Assembly (NCBI GenBank): GCA_965220285.1
Contig: OZ244818.1
Span: 1,798,001 to 1,862,000 of the forward strand
Source: Bin5 sp009843665
GTDB lineage: Bacteria; Chloroflexota; Anaerolineae; Caldilineales; Caldilineaceae
Direction: 5' to 3'
DNA: 64,000 bases
Shown piece by piece: positions 17,122 to 25,932 of the stretch. A program made the translations under genes and the position numbers. How positions within the stretch are numbered: position 1 is the stretch's first letter; each line of letters begins with the position of its first letter. Under the pieces are notes generated by a model that saw only the letters and a program-made list of their open reading frames with translations, was not told the DNA's origin and made no database searches.

Positions 17122-19191
17122 ATGAAGTTTGATCGAATTCGTGCTCTGGAATTGCTGCGAAGAGGCACTGGTCTCCCTCACGCACAATTCCACGAAGATC
17201 AAGACAGAGCAATTCAACACGTTGTAGAAGGCAGTGGCTCCCTGCTTGTCGTGCAAAAGACAGGCTGGGGTAAGAGCAACGTGTATTTCATTGCTGCCAA
17301 ATTGCTGCGTGAGCAAGGCGCCGGGCCGGCACTGTTGATTTCCCCTCTGCTTTCCCTGATGCGCAACCAGATTGCGGCAGCCCGTCGCATGGGCGTGCGG
17401 GCGGAGACCATAAACTCGAGCAACACGCAGGATTGGGAAGAGATCATTGGCAAGGTCCATCGGGATGAAGTGGATATCTTACTTATATCCCCTGAACGCT
17501 TGGCTAATCTGAAGTTTCGCGAGCAAGTACTAGGCGTTGTTGCACAAGACATCGTGTTCCTGGTTGTGGACGAGGCGCACTGCATATCGGACTGGGGACA
17601 CGACTTTCGACCTGATTACCGGCGAATTGAGCGCCTTGTGCAATTGTTTCCCACCAATCTGAGACTGTTGGCTACCACTGCCACTGCTAACCGACGCGTG
17701 ATGAACGATTTGAGAGAGATCCTGGGCCCCAATCTGCATGTGATGCAAGGTAACTTAAACCGTTCCAGTCTCACCTTGCAGACGATAAGGATACCTGATC
17801 CATTCCAACGCATGGCTTGGCTGGCAGAATGGTTACCCAGGATGAGAGGAAGTGGCATCGTCTATGTTTTGACAGTACGTGATGCCGAACGTTTGACAGG
17901 GTGGTTAAAACGTCGTGCGTTAAACGTGGAAGTCTACACCGGGCAGATGGAAAACGAGGATCGTGTACATCTGGAAAACTTACTTCTGCAAAACCGTGTA
18001 AAAGCCCTAATTGCGACGGTAGCATTGGGAATGGGCTTTGATAAACCGGATTTGGGATTTGTCATTCACTACCAGGCACCAGGTTCGGTCGTATCCTATT
18101 ACCAGCAAGTGGGGCGTGCCGGACGCGACCACAACGATGCCTACGGCATATTGCTTAGTGGTAGAGAAGAGACAGACATCCTTGATTACTTCATAAGGAG
18201 CAGTTTCCCCACACCGACGGAAGCAGAAAAGATCATAGAAGCTTTAGAGCGATCGCCCGATGGGCTTTCCACTTACGAGTTGCAGAACGAGGTTAATGTC
18301 AAGCCTACACGCTTGACGCAGGCCACCAAAATCTTAGCGCTGGAATCACCCGCACCTCTGGTACAACAAGGAAGCAAATGGCAGTTAACTCCTACCCAAC
18401 TGTCGGCATCGTTTTGGGAGCGAATCAGACGGTTGACGGAGTTGCGCAAGGAAGAACAAGAACAGATGCAAGAATACGTGTCGTTGCAAAGCGGACATAT
18501 GGAATTCTTGATCGCAGCCTTAGATGGCGATCCGGGCGATGTCGGACCATCCCGTTTGCCTCGGCTACCCGCGAGCACAAATCCTCAATTGATGCAGGTA
18601 GCCGAACGATTTTTACGCAATAGCATGGGTACGATTTCTCCCCGCAAGAAGTGGCCTACCGCTATGGGTACACCTGAATACAATGGAAGTATCCCCCAGG
18701 AACTGCAAGCCTGCCCCGGCAAGAGTCTGTGTGACTGGAACGATGAAGGCTGGGGACTCGAGGTCAGCCGCGGGAAATACACAACCGGCCAATTCTCCGA
18801 TGACTTGGTTCAGGCCTGCGCCGATCTTGTACGCAAGTGGGCCCCTCATCCATATCCCCAGTGGGTCACGTGTATTCCCTCGCGGCGGAGCCCCAATCTT
18901 GTACCGAATTTTGCCCGTCGTTTGGCCTTGGCATTGAAACTGCCGTTCCTCTCTTCCCTAATCAAGATGGGGGATCATCCTCCTCAGAAGGAGATGGCCA
19001 ATTCTGCGCACCAGTGTCGAAACCTAATCGGGGCCATGCAGACCGATTCTCAGAGTGTACACCGCGGGCCCGTGCTGTTGGTGGATGATATAGTGGATTC
19101 AGGCTGGACGTTTACAATGGCCGCCTCACTACTACGCAAAGCAGGCAGTGGTGCGGTGTGGCCGTTGGCTCTAGCCGATGCAAAGAGTTGA
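17122..19191 (+). CDS. RecQ-like helicase fused to a phosphoribosyltransferase domain
   Basis: A 689-aa protein. Residues about 20-355 are an SF2 helicase core: Walker A TGWGKS (47-52), DEAHCISDWGHDFRPDY (150-166), TTATA (185-189) and QVGRAGRD (329-336), all of RecQ type. At 370-430 is a winged-helix-like region. Where RecQ has its zinc cysteines (about 450-480) there are none. The C-terminal about 150 residues are a type I phosphoribosyltransferase, with the PRPP loop VLLVDDIVDSGWT (651-663), like ComFC. It should unwind DNA using ATP; the partner domain may bind a nucleotide. It is 7 bases before a DprA-like gene. Lower GC than neighbours suggests transfer. Start ATG 17122 begins the fold; the upstream open frame is read-through of the PhyH region. 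Confidence 0.88.
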   Translation: MKFDRIRALELLRRGTGLPHAQFHEDQDRAIQHVVEGSGSLLVVQKTGWGKSNVYFIAAKLLREQGAGPALLISPLLSLMRNQIAAARRMGVRAETINSSNTQDWEEIIGKVHRDEVDILLISPERLANLKFREQVLGVVAQDIVFLVVDEAHCISDWGHDFRPDYRRIERLVQLFPTNLRLLATTATANRRVMNDLREILGPNLHVMQGNLNRSSLTLQTIRIPDPFQRMAWLAEWLPRMRGSGIVYVLTVRDAERLTGWLKRRALNVEVYTGQMENEDRVHLENLLLQNRVKALIATVALGMGFDKPDLGFVIHYQAPGSVVSYYQQVGRAGRDHNDAYGILLSGREETDILDYFIRSSFPTPTEAEKIIEALERSPDGLSTYELQNEVNVKPTRLTQATKILALESPAPLVQQGSKWQLTPTQLSASFWERIRRLTELRKEEQEQMQEYVSLQSGHMEFLIAALDGDPGDVGPSRLPRLPASTNPQLMQVAERFLRNSMGTISPRKKWPTAMGTPEYNGSIPQELQACPGKSLCDWNDEGWGLEVSRGKYTTGQFSDDLVQACADLVRKWAPHPYPQWVTCIPSRRSPNLVPNFARRLALALKLPFLSSLIKMGDHPPQKEMANSAHQCRNLIGAMQTDSQSVHRGPVLLVDDIVDSGWTFTMAASLLRKAGSGAVWPLALADAKS

Positions 19192-19198
19192 GTACGAT

Positions 19199-20647
19199 AT
19201 GACGAACCTCACTGCGAATACCAAGGCCATCCTGATGCTGGTTTCGCCGCTTATAGCAGGCGGATCAACCGAAAGGAAGCTTCTTCTTACACACCGTGAA
19301 TACACTAACTTGGTCAAGATCTTACAACAGATAGACGGACAACCCGCCGATCTGATAGACAGGGAGAAAGTTTCTGACATTTTGAAGACGTTGGAGAAAC
19401 ACCAGTTCGACCAAGAACGTCTCAGGCGGTTGCTAGGACGGGGAATGCAGTTAGGACTGGCACTAGAACACTGGCAGCAGCGCTCTATTCAGGTCATCAG
19501 CCGTGCAGACGACATGTACCCCCATCGCCTAAAGAGAACATTACAGCACCAAGCCCCTGCATTATTTTATGTTTGTGGAGACATCGCCCTGTTGCAGGGG
19601 GGCGGTCTAGCGGTAGTAGGCTCCCGCCATGTGGATGTCGATTTACTCGACTACACACGCAACGTGGGCGAAATAGCGGCAAGCGCCGATTGCACAATTG
19701 TTTCAGGGGCCGCTAAAGGCATTGATCAGGCAGCGATGCAAGGAGCGGCCGCCGCTGGGGGGCGTGTCATTGGTGTCGTGGCCAACAATCTGGAAGCCAC
19801 TGTGATGCGCAACCGGGGTGACATATTGCAAGGGAGGCTGTTGTTGTGTTCGCCCTTTGACCCCGCTGTGCGCTTTGAAGTCTGGCGGGCGATGGACCGA
19901 AACAAACTGATTTATGCCTTGTCCGATATCGCCTTGGTGGTTGAATCCGACCTGGAAAAGGGTGGCACGTGGCAGGGTGCCGTGGAACAGATTCAGAAGT
20001 TGAAGGTGGTTCCCGTCTATACGCGAACATCAGGTCCCGATTCGCGCGGCCTAGAAGCGTTGCGCAGGCTGGGGGCACACAGTTGGCCGGAATTCGACGA
20101 CGAAATGGATTTGCGCAGATTTATACATGACATCAGGAAGCGCGATAAGGACTCTGACCTTCCCCTTTTCAGTCAGCAGACTACCCCGGCAATCGACAAA
20201 TCGGGGATAGCCGTTGACGCAGCGTACACAGAAGCATCCATTGAATCGCCAGAACAGCCGGACGCTTTGACGATGGCGGAATCGGCTACATCTCCCGAAT
20301 CGTACGGCCCGCCCTCGCCACTACCGATCAGCCAAGAAGAATCCCGGCAGGCACCAAGACAGGAACAGTCATGGGGAGACCAGCTCTTCGCGCACGCAGA
20401 GGAGGTAATTTTGCAGTTGTTGGATGAACTTGGCCCCTTGAAACTGGAAGAGATTGCCACCTACTTGAGAACGACGAAAGGGCCGAATGGGCAAACGGCA
20501 CTGTGGCTAAGACGAATGCTGGACGCGGGCAAGATTGAAAAGCTTCCTAAGTCTCTCTATCAGAGCACCAAGAGTAACCAGATGTCTTTCTCACGGCCAC
20601 TCAACGAATCCGCCGCGTCTTCCATCGCCCCGGTTGCGAAGCAATAA
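19199..20647 (+). CDS. DprA/Smf-like Rossmann-fold protein
   Basis: A 482-aa protein. Residues about 75-275 follow the DprA pattern: MYPHRLKR with LFYVCGDIALL before the fold, then AVVGSRHVD (138-146), IVSGAAKGID (167-176) and GGRVIGVVAN, the nucleotide/ssDNA-binding Rossmann region. Residues about 280-395 are a polar, low-complexity linker, and 398-455 a winged-helix domain as in many DprA proteins. The N-terminal about 70 residues are helical and not typical. Housekeeping DprA loads RecA on incoming ssDNA; this copy differs in the loop after the Rossmann core (no YPxxN motif) and sits behind the helicase gene, so it is likely a specialised partner. ATG 19199 follows the helicase stop by 7 bases. 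Confidence 0.85.
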   Translation: MTNLTANTKAILMLVSPLIAGGSTERKLLLTHREYTNLVKILQQIDGQPADLIDREKVSDILKTLEKHQFDQERLRRLLGRGMQLGLALEHWQQRSIQVISRADDMYPHRLKRTLQHQAPALFYVCGDIALLQGGGLAVVGSRHVDVDLLDYTRNVGEIAASADCTIVSGAAKGIDQAAMQGAAAAGGRVIGVVANNLEATVMRNRGDILQGRLLLCSPFDPAVRFEVWRAMDRNKLIYALSDIALVVESDLEKGGTWQGAVEQIQKLKVVPVYTRTSGPDSRGLEALRRLGAHSWPEFDDEMDLRRFIHDIRKRDKDSDLPLFSQQTTPAIDKSGIAVDAAYTEASIESPEQPDALTMAESATSPESYGPPSPLPISQEESRQAPRQEQSWGDQLFAHAEEVILQLLDELGPLKLEEIATYLRTTKGPNGQTALWLRRMLDAGKIEKLPKSLYQSTKSNQMSFSRPLNESAASSIAPVAKQ

Positions 20648-20761
20648 GACTTTCAGAACTCGGACCACTGATCAGATACTCTGTTCCTCCGAAACCTGTC
20701 GAATAATCAGCCAAAACGCGGGTAGCATTCAGGTCTCCCCTCCAGCCGCTGCCCGCCGGCG

Positions 20762-21796
20762 CTAGACCGCGCCGGGCGCGCCGAGTGGATGGGGGCCGTT
20801 GGTCATCGGGTTGGCGCGTGCGAGGGCGTAGACGGCGTCCTGGAGTTCGAGGATGCGCACGGCGTGCTCGACATCGGGCGAGAAGCTGCTGCGCCCTTCT
20901 TCGATGGCTACCAGCGCCCTGCGCATGATCTCCTTCATGCCGCGGGTATGCGGTGATTCCTCGTGGAAGGTCACGCCCTCGGTTGTGTGGACCTCTGTCA
21001 CCCTGTTTCCCTGCTGGTCATAACGTTGCAGGACGGTCGCTTTAGTGCCGATGAAGCGGAAGCTGTGGTCGCCCGCGCGGGCGCCTGACGGGTAGCTGTA
21101 ACCGGATTCGACGATTCCGGTTATGCCGTCGTCGCTGCGCAAAACCCCCACCGCCACATCCTCCACTTCGCGTGCGTACATCGAATTTGATATGACGCCG
21201 CCGACGGCGGTGACGGGGCGGTCGCCGACGAACTGGAGGTAGGTGTCGATGCCGTGGGCGGACTCGGTGGCCCAGCAGCCGCCGCCGGAGATAGTGGCGT
21301 CGTTGTGCCAAGCGGAGGGCGTGGGATCGTAGCGGGAGGGCGGCCCGTTGTTGAGGCGGCTGTTGTAGAGGACGAGGTCGCCGAAGCTGCCGTCGTCGAT
21401 CATGCCTTGAACGATGTCTACGAGCTCGGTGCCGCGGTTGGGCAGGGTCAGGGCGCTGAAGACGCCGCGCTCGGTGCAGAGTTCGGCGGCGGGGCGGAGG
21501 CGGTCGGCGCAGTCGGCGAAGGGCTTGTCGAGCAGGAAGGGCAGGCCGCGCTCGGCGCAGGCGCGGACGTGGTCGGGCATCTCGGTATGCTTGCCGGCGA
21601 CGAGGACGGCGTCGGGCCGGCTGGCGTCGAGGCACTCGCCTGCGGTGCTGTAGGCGGGACAGTTAAATTCGTCGGCCAGCTGCTGGCGCGGGCCGGGCTC
21701 GGCGTCCATGACGGCGACGATCTCGTGGCCGAGGTCACGCGTCGTACCGGCCATGCCGCGGCCGTGGTGGCTGTAGGAAAGTAGTGCAGTTCGCAT
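20762..21796 (-). CDS. Gfo/Idh/MocA family oxidoreductase (1)
   Basis: A 344-aa NAD(P)-dependent oxidoreductase. The N-terminal half is a Rossmann domain, although the GxGxxG loop is atypical (SYSHHGRGMAG); PFLLDKPFADC replaces the usual EKP motif with DKP, keeping the catalytic Lys. The C-terminal beta-sheet domain has the HND/GGGCW and HGIDTYLQF stretch with the catalytic His. ATG at 21796 chosen since the upstream frame is out of character. Third of three adjacent members, last in the minus-strand operon with a sugar transporter, so it probably oxidises a sugar or sugar acid. Confidence 0.85.
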   Translation of the reverse strand: MRTALLSYSHHGRGMAGTTRDLGHEIVAVMDAEPGPRQQLADEFNCPAYSTAGECLDASRPDAVLVAGKHTEMPDHVRACAERGLPFLLDKPFADCADRLRPAAELCTERGVFSALTLPNRGTELVDIVQGMIDDGSFGDLVLYNSRLNNGPPSRYDPTPSAWHNDATISGGGCWATESAHGIDTYLQFVGDRPVTAVGGVISNSMYAREVEDVAVGVLRSDDGITGIVESGYSYPSGARAGDHSFRFIGTKATVLQRYDQQGNRVTEVHTTEGVTFHEESPHTRGMKEIMRRALVAIEEGRSSFSPDVEHAVRILELQDAVYALARANPMTNGPHPLGAPGAV

Positions 21797-21807
21797 GGTT
21801 GTGTACC

Positions 21808-22860
21808 TCAGATCCAGCCGTGCTGGCGGGTGACGGGCACGCCGTGGCGCTGGTGGGTCCAGGAGTGGCCGCTTTCGAGGACGACCTCGCGTCCAGTGAT
21901 TGCTGAACTCTCGGCGGCGAAGAGGATCTCCATGATGTGGCGGCTCCACTCGCCGGAGGAAGGCGGCTCGATGTCCTGTTCTATCGCCTCGACGAAGGAC
22001 TTCCATTCGTGGTGCATCTCGACGGGCGGGTCGTCGAAGGGGATGTCCTTCCATTCGTCTCCCTGGCCGACCTTGACGAACTTCTCACCATGCTGGCTGA
22101 AGCGCAGAGTGCCGTTGGTGCAGATGACCTGGCTCTCGAAGTTGGGCGCGCCGTCGGCGAAACCGACGGAGACGGCGACGCCGGCGAGGCCGTTCTTGTA
22201 GCGGACGAGCGCGGTGGCGGTGTCGTCGCTGGCCTGGTAGTGGGCGCGGGTGCCCATGCTGGCGGAGACGGAGACGGCCTGGGAGGCCATGAGCCAGGTG
22301 AGGCGGTCGACGACGTGGACGCCGTTGGCCAGCCACATGCCGCCGCCATGGAAACGGCTGCGGTACTGGGGCGGGCGGCTGGCGTAATTCCAGTTCTTGG
22401 ACATGTAGCAGACGATGGTCATCAGCGGGCCCAGTTGGCCGGAATCGAGGATCTCCTTGGCCTTGAGGCTGGTGCCGTAGTAGTGCTGGGTCTGGCCGAC
22501 CATGAGCTTGACGTTGTTTCTGGCGGCGGCTTCGATCATGTCGTCGCACTGCTCGAGGCTGAGCGCCATCGGTTTTTCGACGAGGACATGCTTACCGGCG
22601 TTGCAGGCGTCGACGGTGAGACGGTGGTGGAGCTGATGGCCGAGCACGACGGCGACGGCTTCGATCTCGTCGTCTTTGAGGAGCTCGGTGTGGGAGGGGT
22701 AGCCCTTGGGGATGTCGTACTTCTGCATGTATTCGCGGCGCTTCTCTTCGAAGAGATCGGCGACGGCGACGACTTCGACGTTATCGAGGGTGTCAATGGC
22801 ACTACAGTGGGCGCGTGCGATGCCGCCCAGCCCGATGATTCCGACTTTCAATTTCGCCAT
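21808..22860 (-). CDS. Gfo/Idh/MocA family oxidoreductase (2)
   Basis: A 350-aa oxidoreductase with a canonical N-terminal KVGIIGLGGIARAHCSAI (NAD-binding), HVLVEKPMALS (catalytic Lys in EKP), and WLANGVHVVDRLTWL (catalytic His region). It is near-identical in length and motifs to the next gene at 23007-24059, so the two are a recent tandem duplication. Eleven bases separate it from copy 1. A role in breaking down the glycan-derived sugar brought in by the adjacent ABC transporter is likely. Confidence 0.9.
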   Translation of the reverse strand: MAKLKVGIIGLGGIARAHCSAIDTLDNVEVVAVADLFEEKRREYMQKYDIPKGYPSHTELLKDDEIEAVAVVLGHQLHHRLTVDACNAGKHVLVEKPMALSLEQCDDMIEAAARNNVKLMVGQTQHYYGTSLKAKEILDSGQLGPLMTIVCYMSKNWNYASRPPQYRSRFHGGGMWLANGVHVVDRLTWLMASQAVSVSASMGTRAHYQASDDTATALVRYKNGLAGVAVSVGFADGAPNFESQVICTNGTLRFSQHGEKFVKVGQGDEWKDIPFDDPPVEMHHEWKSFVEAIEQDIEPPSSGEWSRHIMEILFAAESSAITGREVVLESGHSWTHQRHGVPVTRQHGWI

Positions 22861-23006
22861 GTTGATCTAACTCGCTCCTGTGGGTTGCAGCAGTTGGTAC
22901 GATTTACTGATGTATAGGGAAGGCATGTTCGTTTGGTGGCCGGGCATGCAAGTCTAGTTTGCCATGCTGTGTCGGTGGCGTAAAGCGGCCCACGCGGCTG
23001 TGGGCC

Positions 23007-24059
23007 TCAGATCCAGCCGTGATCGCGGGTGACGGGGATGCCGGCGCGCTGGTGGGTCCAAGAGAGGCCGCTTTCCAGGACGACGTCGCTGCCGCTGATG
23101 GCCGAGGTCTCTGCGGCGAAGAGGATCTCCATGATGTGGCGACTCCACTCGCCGGAGGTGGGCGGCTCGATGTCCTGCTCGATCGACTGGACGAACGATT
23201 TCCACTCATAGTGCATGACGGCCGACGGGACTTCAAAGGGGATATCCTCCCACTCATCCCCCTGCCCGACCTGGAGGACCGGTTGTCTGCCGCCGATGAT
23301 GCGCACGGTGCCGTTGGTGCAGATGACCTGGGTATCCATGATGGGCGGCCCGTCGGCGAAGGCGATGGAGACAGCGACGCCGGCGAGGCCATTTTTGTAG
23401 CGAATGAGGGCGGTGGCGGTATCGTCAGCGGCCTGGTAGTGGGCGCGGGTGCCGATGCTGGCGGATACGGATGCGGCCTGGGAAGCCATGAGCCAGGTGA
23501 GGCGGTCAACGACGTGGACGCCGTTGGTGAGCCACATGCCGCCGCCATGAAAACGGCTGCGGTACTGGGGCGCGCGGTTGGCGTAGGTCCAGTTCTTGCA
23601 CGAGAAGCAGACGATGGTCATCAGCGGGCCCAGCTGGCCGGAATCAAGGATCTCCTTCATTTTGAGGAGGGGTCCGGAGAAGTGCGGGGTATGGCCGACC
23701 ATGAGCTTGACGTTGTTACTGGCGGCGGCATCGATCATGTCGTCGCACTGCTCGAGGCTGAGCGCCATCGGCTTTTCGACGAGAACGTGTTTGCCGGCGT
23801 TGCAGGCGTCGACGGTGAGGCGGTGGTGGAGATGGTGGCCGAGTACGACGGCGACGGCGTCGATTTCGTCGTCCTTCAAGAGCTCGGTGTGGGAGGTGTA
23901 GCCCCTGGGAATGTCGTATTCGTCCATATACTGACGGCGTTTCTCTTCGAAGAGATCGGCGACGGCGACGACTTCGACGTTGTCGAGGGTGGCGATGGCG
24001 TCGCAATGGGAGCGGGCGATGCCGCCAAGCCCGATGATTCCGACTTTAAGAGTGGCCAT
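23007..24059 (-). CDS. Gfo/Idh/MocA family oxidoreductase (3)
   Basis: A 350-aa paralogue of the preceding entry: KVGIIGLGGIARSHCDAI, HVLVEKPMALS, WLTNGVHVVDRLTWL are shared, and most of the chain aligns without gaps. Differences cluster around residues 125-160 and 235-265, next to the substrate pocket, which suggests related but distinct substrates. It begins 25 bases after the stop of the inner-membrane permease gene and is in the same operon. Confidence 0.9.
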   Translation of the reverse strand: MATLKVGIIGLGGIARSHCDAIATLDNVEVVAVADLFEEKRRQYMDEYDIPRGYTSHTELLKDDEIDAVAVVLGHHLHHRLTVDACNAGKHVLVEKPMALSLEQCDDMIDAAASNNVKLMVGHTPHFSGPLLKMKEILDSGQLGPLMTIVCFSCKNWTYANRAPQYRSRFHGGGMWLTNGVHVVDRLTWLMASQAASVSASIGTRAHYQAADDTATALIRYKNGLAGVAVSIAFADGPPIMDTQVICTNGTVRIIGGRQPVLQVGQGDEWEDIPFEVPSAVMHYEWKSFVQSIEQDIEPPTSGEWSRHIMEILFAAETSAISGSDVVLESGLSWTHQRAGIPVTRDHGWI

Positions 24060-24084
24060 ATCAGCTTGTCGCTCCTGTAGGACG

Positions 24085-24942
24085 TTATTTGAAGACGCCG
24101 CTGGTTATGCCCTCGACGATCTGGCGCTGGAAGATGAGGGTGATGATGAAGACCGGGATGGTGGTGAGGATGGCCACGGCGGACATGTTGCCCCAGGAGA
24201 CGTCGAATTCGCTGCGGGCGCCGATGACCTGGGCTTCGGAGAGGGCCATGGTGATGACCTTGACGCCGGCGCCGCGAGCAAAGATGAGCGGCGTGAAGAA
24301 TTCGTTCCAGCCGATGATGAAGTTGATGAGAAACATGGTGGCGACGCCGGGGCGGATTACGGGCAGGACGATGCGCCAGAGGAGTTGGAAGAAACTGGCA
24401 CCGTCGACCTTGGCCGCATCCTCGATCTCGACGGGTACCTGGCGTAGAAATGAGACCAGCACCCAAGTTGTGATCGGCAGCAGCGCGCTGCCGTAGAGAA
24501 TGAGGAGGCCGTGCAGGGTATCCATCAGCTTGAGCGTCTGGTACATCTGGAAAAGAGGAATGACGGTGGCGGTGCCGGGCAACATGCTGGAGGCAAGCAG
24601 CCCGATCATGACCATGTTTGCGCCTGGGAAGTTGAGGCGGGCGATGGCGTAGGCGGCTAGCAGGCTGACGGTGAGCGCCAGGATGGTGGAGAATGTGGCC
24701 AGCAGGGTGGAGTTGAGCATGTAGCGGGCGATGGGCAGCGCGCCGAAGATGTCCTGAAAGCGTGCAGTTGCCAGGCTGCGCGGAACGTAGGTCAGCGGTA
24801 CGGTGAACAGTTTCCCGCTCGGGGCGAACGCGGTCAAGAAGATATAGTAGATCGGCAGCAAGACAACGATTAAGAAAAGGATGACCGCGAGATAGAAGAG
24901 CGTAGTCTGAAACCTGCGTTTAGAGATGAGTTGCATATTCAT
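24085..24942 (-). CDS. Carbohydrate ABC transporter permease (MalG type)
   Basis: A 285-aa inner-membrane permease with six predicted helices. The EAA loop that contacts the ATPase is seen as EDAAKVDGASFFQLLWRIVLP. ATG at 24942 (MNMQLISKRRF) chosen because it puts the basic N-terminus directly before the first helix. It follows the MalF-type permease by 22 bases. It forms half of the channel for the sugar bound by the lipoprotein at 25933-27267. Confidence 0.9.
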   Translation of the reverse strand: MNMQLISKRRFQTTLFYLAVILFLIVVLLPIYYIFLTAFAPSGKLFTVPLTYVPRSLATARFQDIFGALPIARYMLNSTLLATFSTILALTVSLLAAYAIARLNFPGANMVMIGLLASSMLPGTATVIPLFQMYQTLKLMDTLHGLLILYGSALLPITTWVLVSFLRQVPVEIEDAAKVDGASFFQLLWRIVLPVIRPGVATMFLINFIIGWNEFFTPLIFARGAGVKVITMALSEAQVIGARSEFDVSWGNMSAVAILTTIPVFIITLIFQRQIVEGITSGVFK

Positions 24943-24964
24943 GGGACGCCAGTGACCAGTACTA

Positions 24965-25855
24965 TTACAGCCGTTCCCAGGCGCGGCGGAGCAGGCCGTA
25001 GCCGAGGACTCCAACGATCAGGACGATGAAAAAGAGCAGCATGGCGATGGCGGACGCGTAGCCGAAGTTGAGGACGCGGAAGCCTTCTAGATAGACGAGA
25101 TAAGAGAGCAGCGATGTCGCGGTGCCGGGGCCGCCATTGGTGAGCGCGTAGACGATTTCAAAGGTGAGAACGCGGAAGATGGCGGTAAAGATGATCATCG
25201 AGATGATGAGCGGCATCAGCAGCGGCAGGGTGATGTACCAGTAGGAGCGCGCGCCGTCGGCGCCGTCGATCTTGGCGGCCTCGTAAAGTTCAAGAGGGAT
25301 GCCCTGGAGGCCGCTGAGGAAGATGACGGCGAGGAAGGCGGTGTTTTTCCAGACGTCGGTGATGGTTACGGCGAAGCGGGCGGTGGTGAAGTTGACCAGC
25401 CAGAGCGGGCGTTCGCCGCTTAGACGCCAGATGATGTCGTTGATCAGGCCATAGTCCTGGTGGAAGATCCAGCGGGCGGCGGTGGCGATCACGATCGGGG
25501 CCATGGCCCAAGGCAGCAGATTAACGGCGCGCGTAAAGTTGCGCATTTTGAAGCGCTGGTTGAGCAGCTCGGCGATGGCCAGCCCGAGCATGACCTGCAG
25601 GGCGACGGAGGTGACGGTAAAGAAGAGGGTGAAGGTGAGGGTGGCGTCGACGTTGGCGTCGCGAGTCAGCGCCATGTAGTTGTCCAGGCCGACGAAGTCG
25701 AAGGTGCGGCGCACGGGGCTGTTGTCGAAGAAGCTGATGTAGAAGGTGCGCAGGAAGGGATAGACGGATGTGAGGAGCCGCCACAGAACCACTGGGGTGA
25801 CCAGCAGCCAAGCCAGAAGTATACGCCGTGTACTGAGGTTCTGTTGACCGAACAA
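24965..25855 (-). CDS. Carbohydrate ABC transporter permease (MalF type)
   Basis: A 296-aa permease with six helices and the EAA loop YEAAKIDGADGARSYWYITL. The start is a TTG at 25855; no ATG or GTG occurs in a sensible place and no good ribosome site is seen, so the exact N-terminus is open to doubt. Partner of the MalG-type permease downstream. No cognate ATPase gene is in the locus; such systems often share an MsmK/UgpC-type ATPase encoded elsewhere. Confidence 0.87.
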   Translation of the reverse strand: MFGQQNLSTRRILLAWLLVTPVVLWRLLTSVYPFLRTFYISFFDNSPVRRTFDFVGLDNYMALTRDANVDATLTFTLFFTVTSVALQVMLGLAIAELLNQRFKMRNFTRAVNLLPWAMAPIVIATAARWIFHQDYGLINDIIWRLSGERPLWLVNFTTARFAVTITDVWKNTAFLAVIFLSGLQGIPLELYEAAKIDGADGARSYWYITLPLLMPLIISMIIFTAIFRVLTFEIVYALTNGGPGTATSLLSYLVYLEGFRVLNFGYASAIAMLLFFIVLIVGVLGYGLLRRAWERL

Positions 25856-25866
25856 GGGCGGAACAC

Positions 25867-25898
25867 CAGTTGTCAGTGGTCAGTTGCCGGTGGCCAGT
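25867..25898. repeat. Heptamer AGTGGTC-type repeat
   Basis: Degenerate AGTGGTC/AGTTGCC units (about four) between the binding-protein and permease genes of the sugar transporter operon. Confidence 0.5.
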
Positions 25899-25932
25899 GT
25901 AGATGCTGGCCACCGGCAGTTCATTGCGGGTA

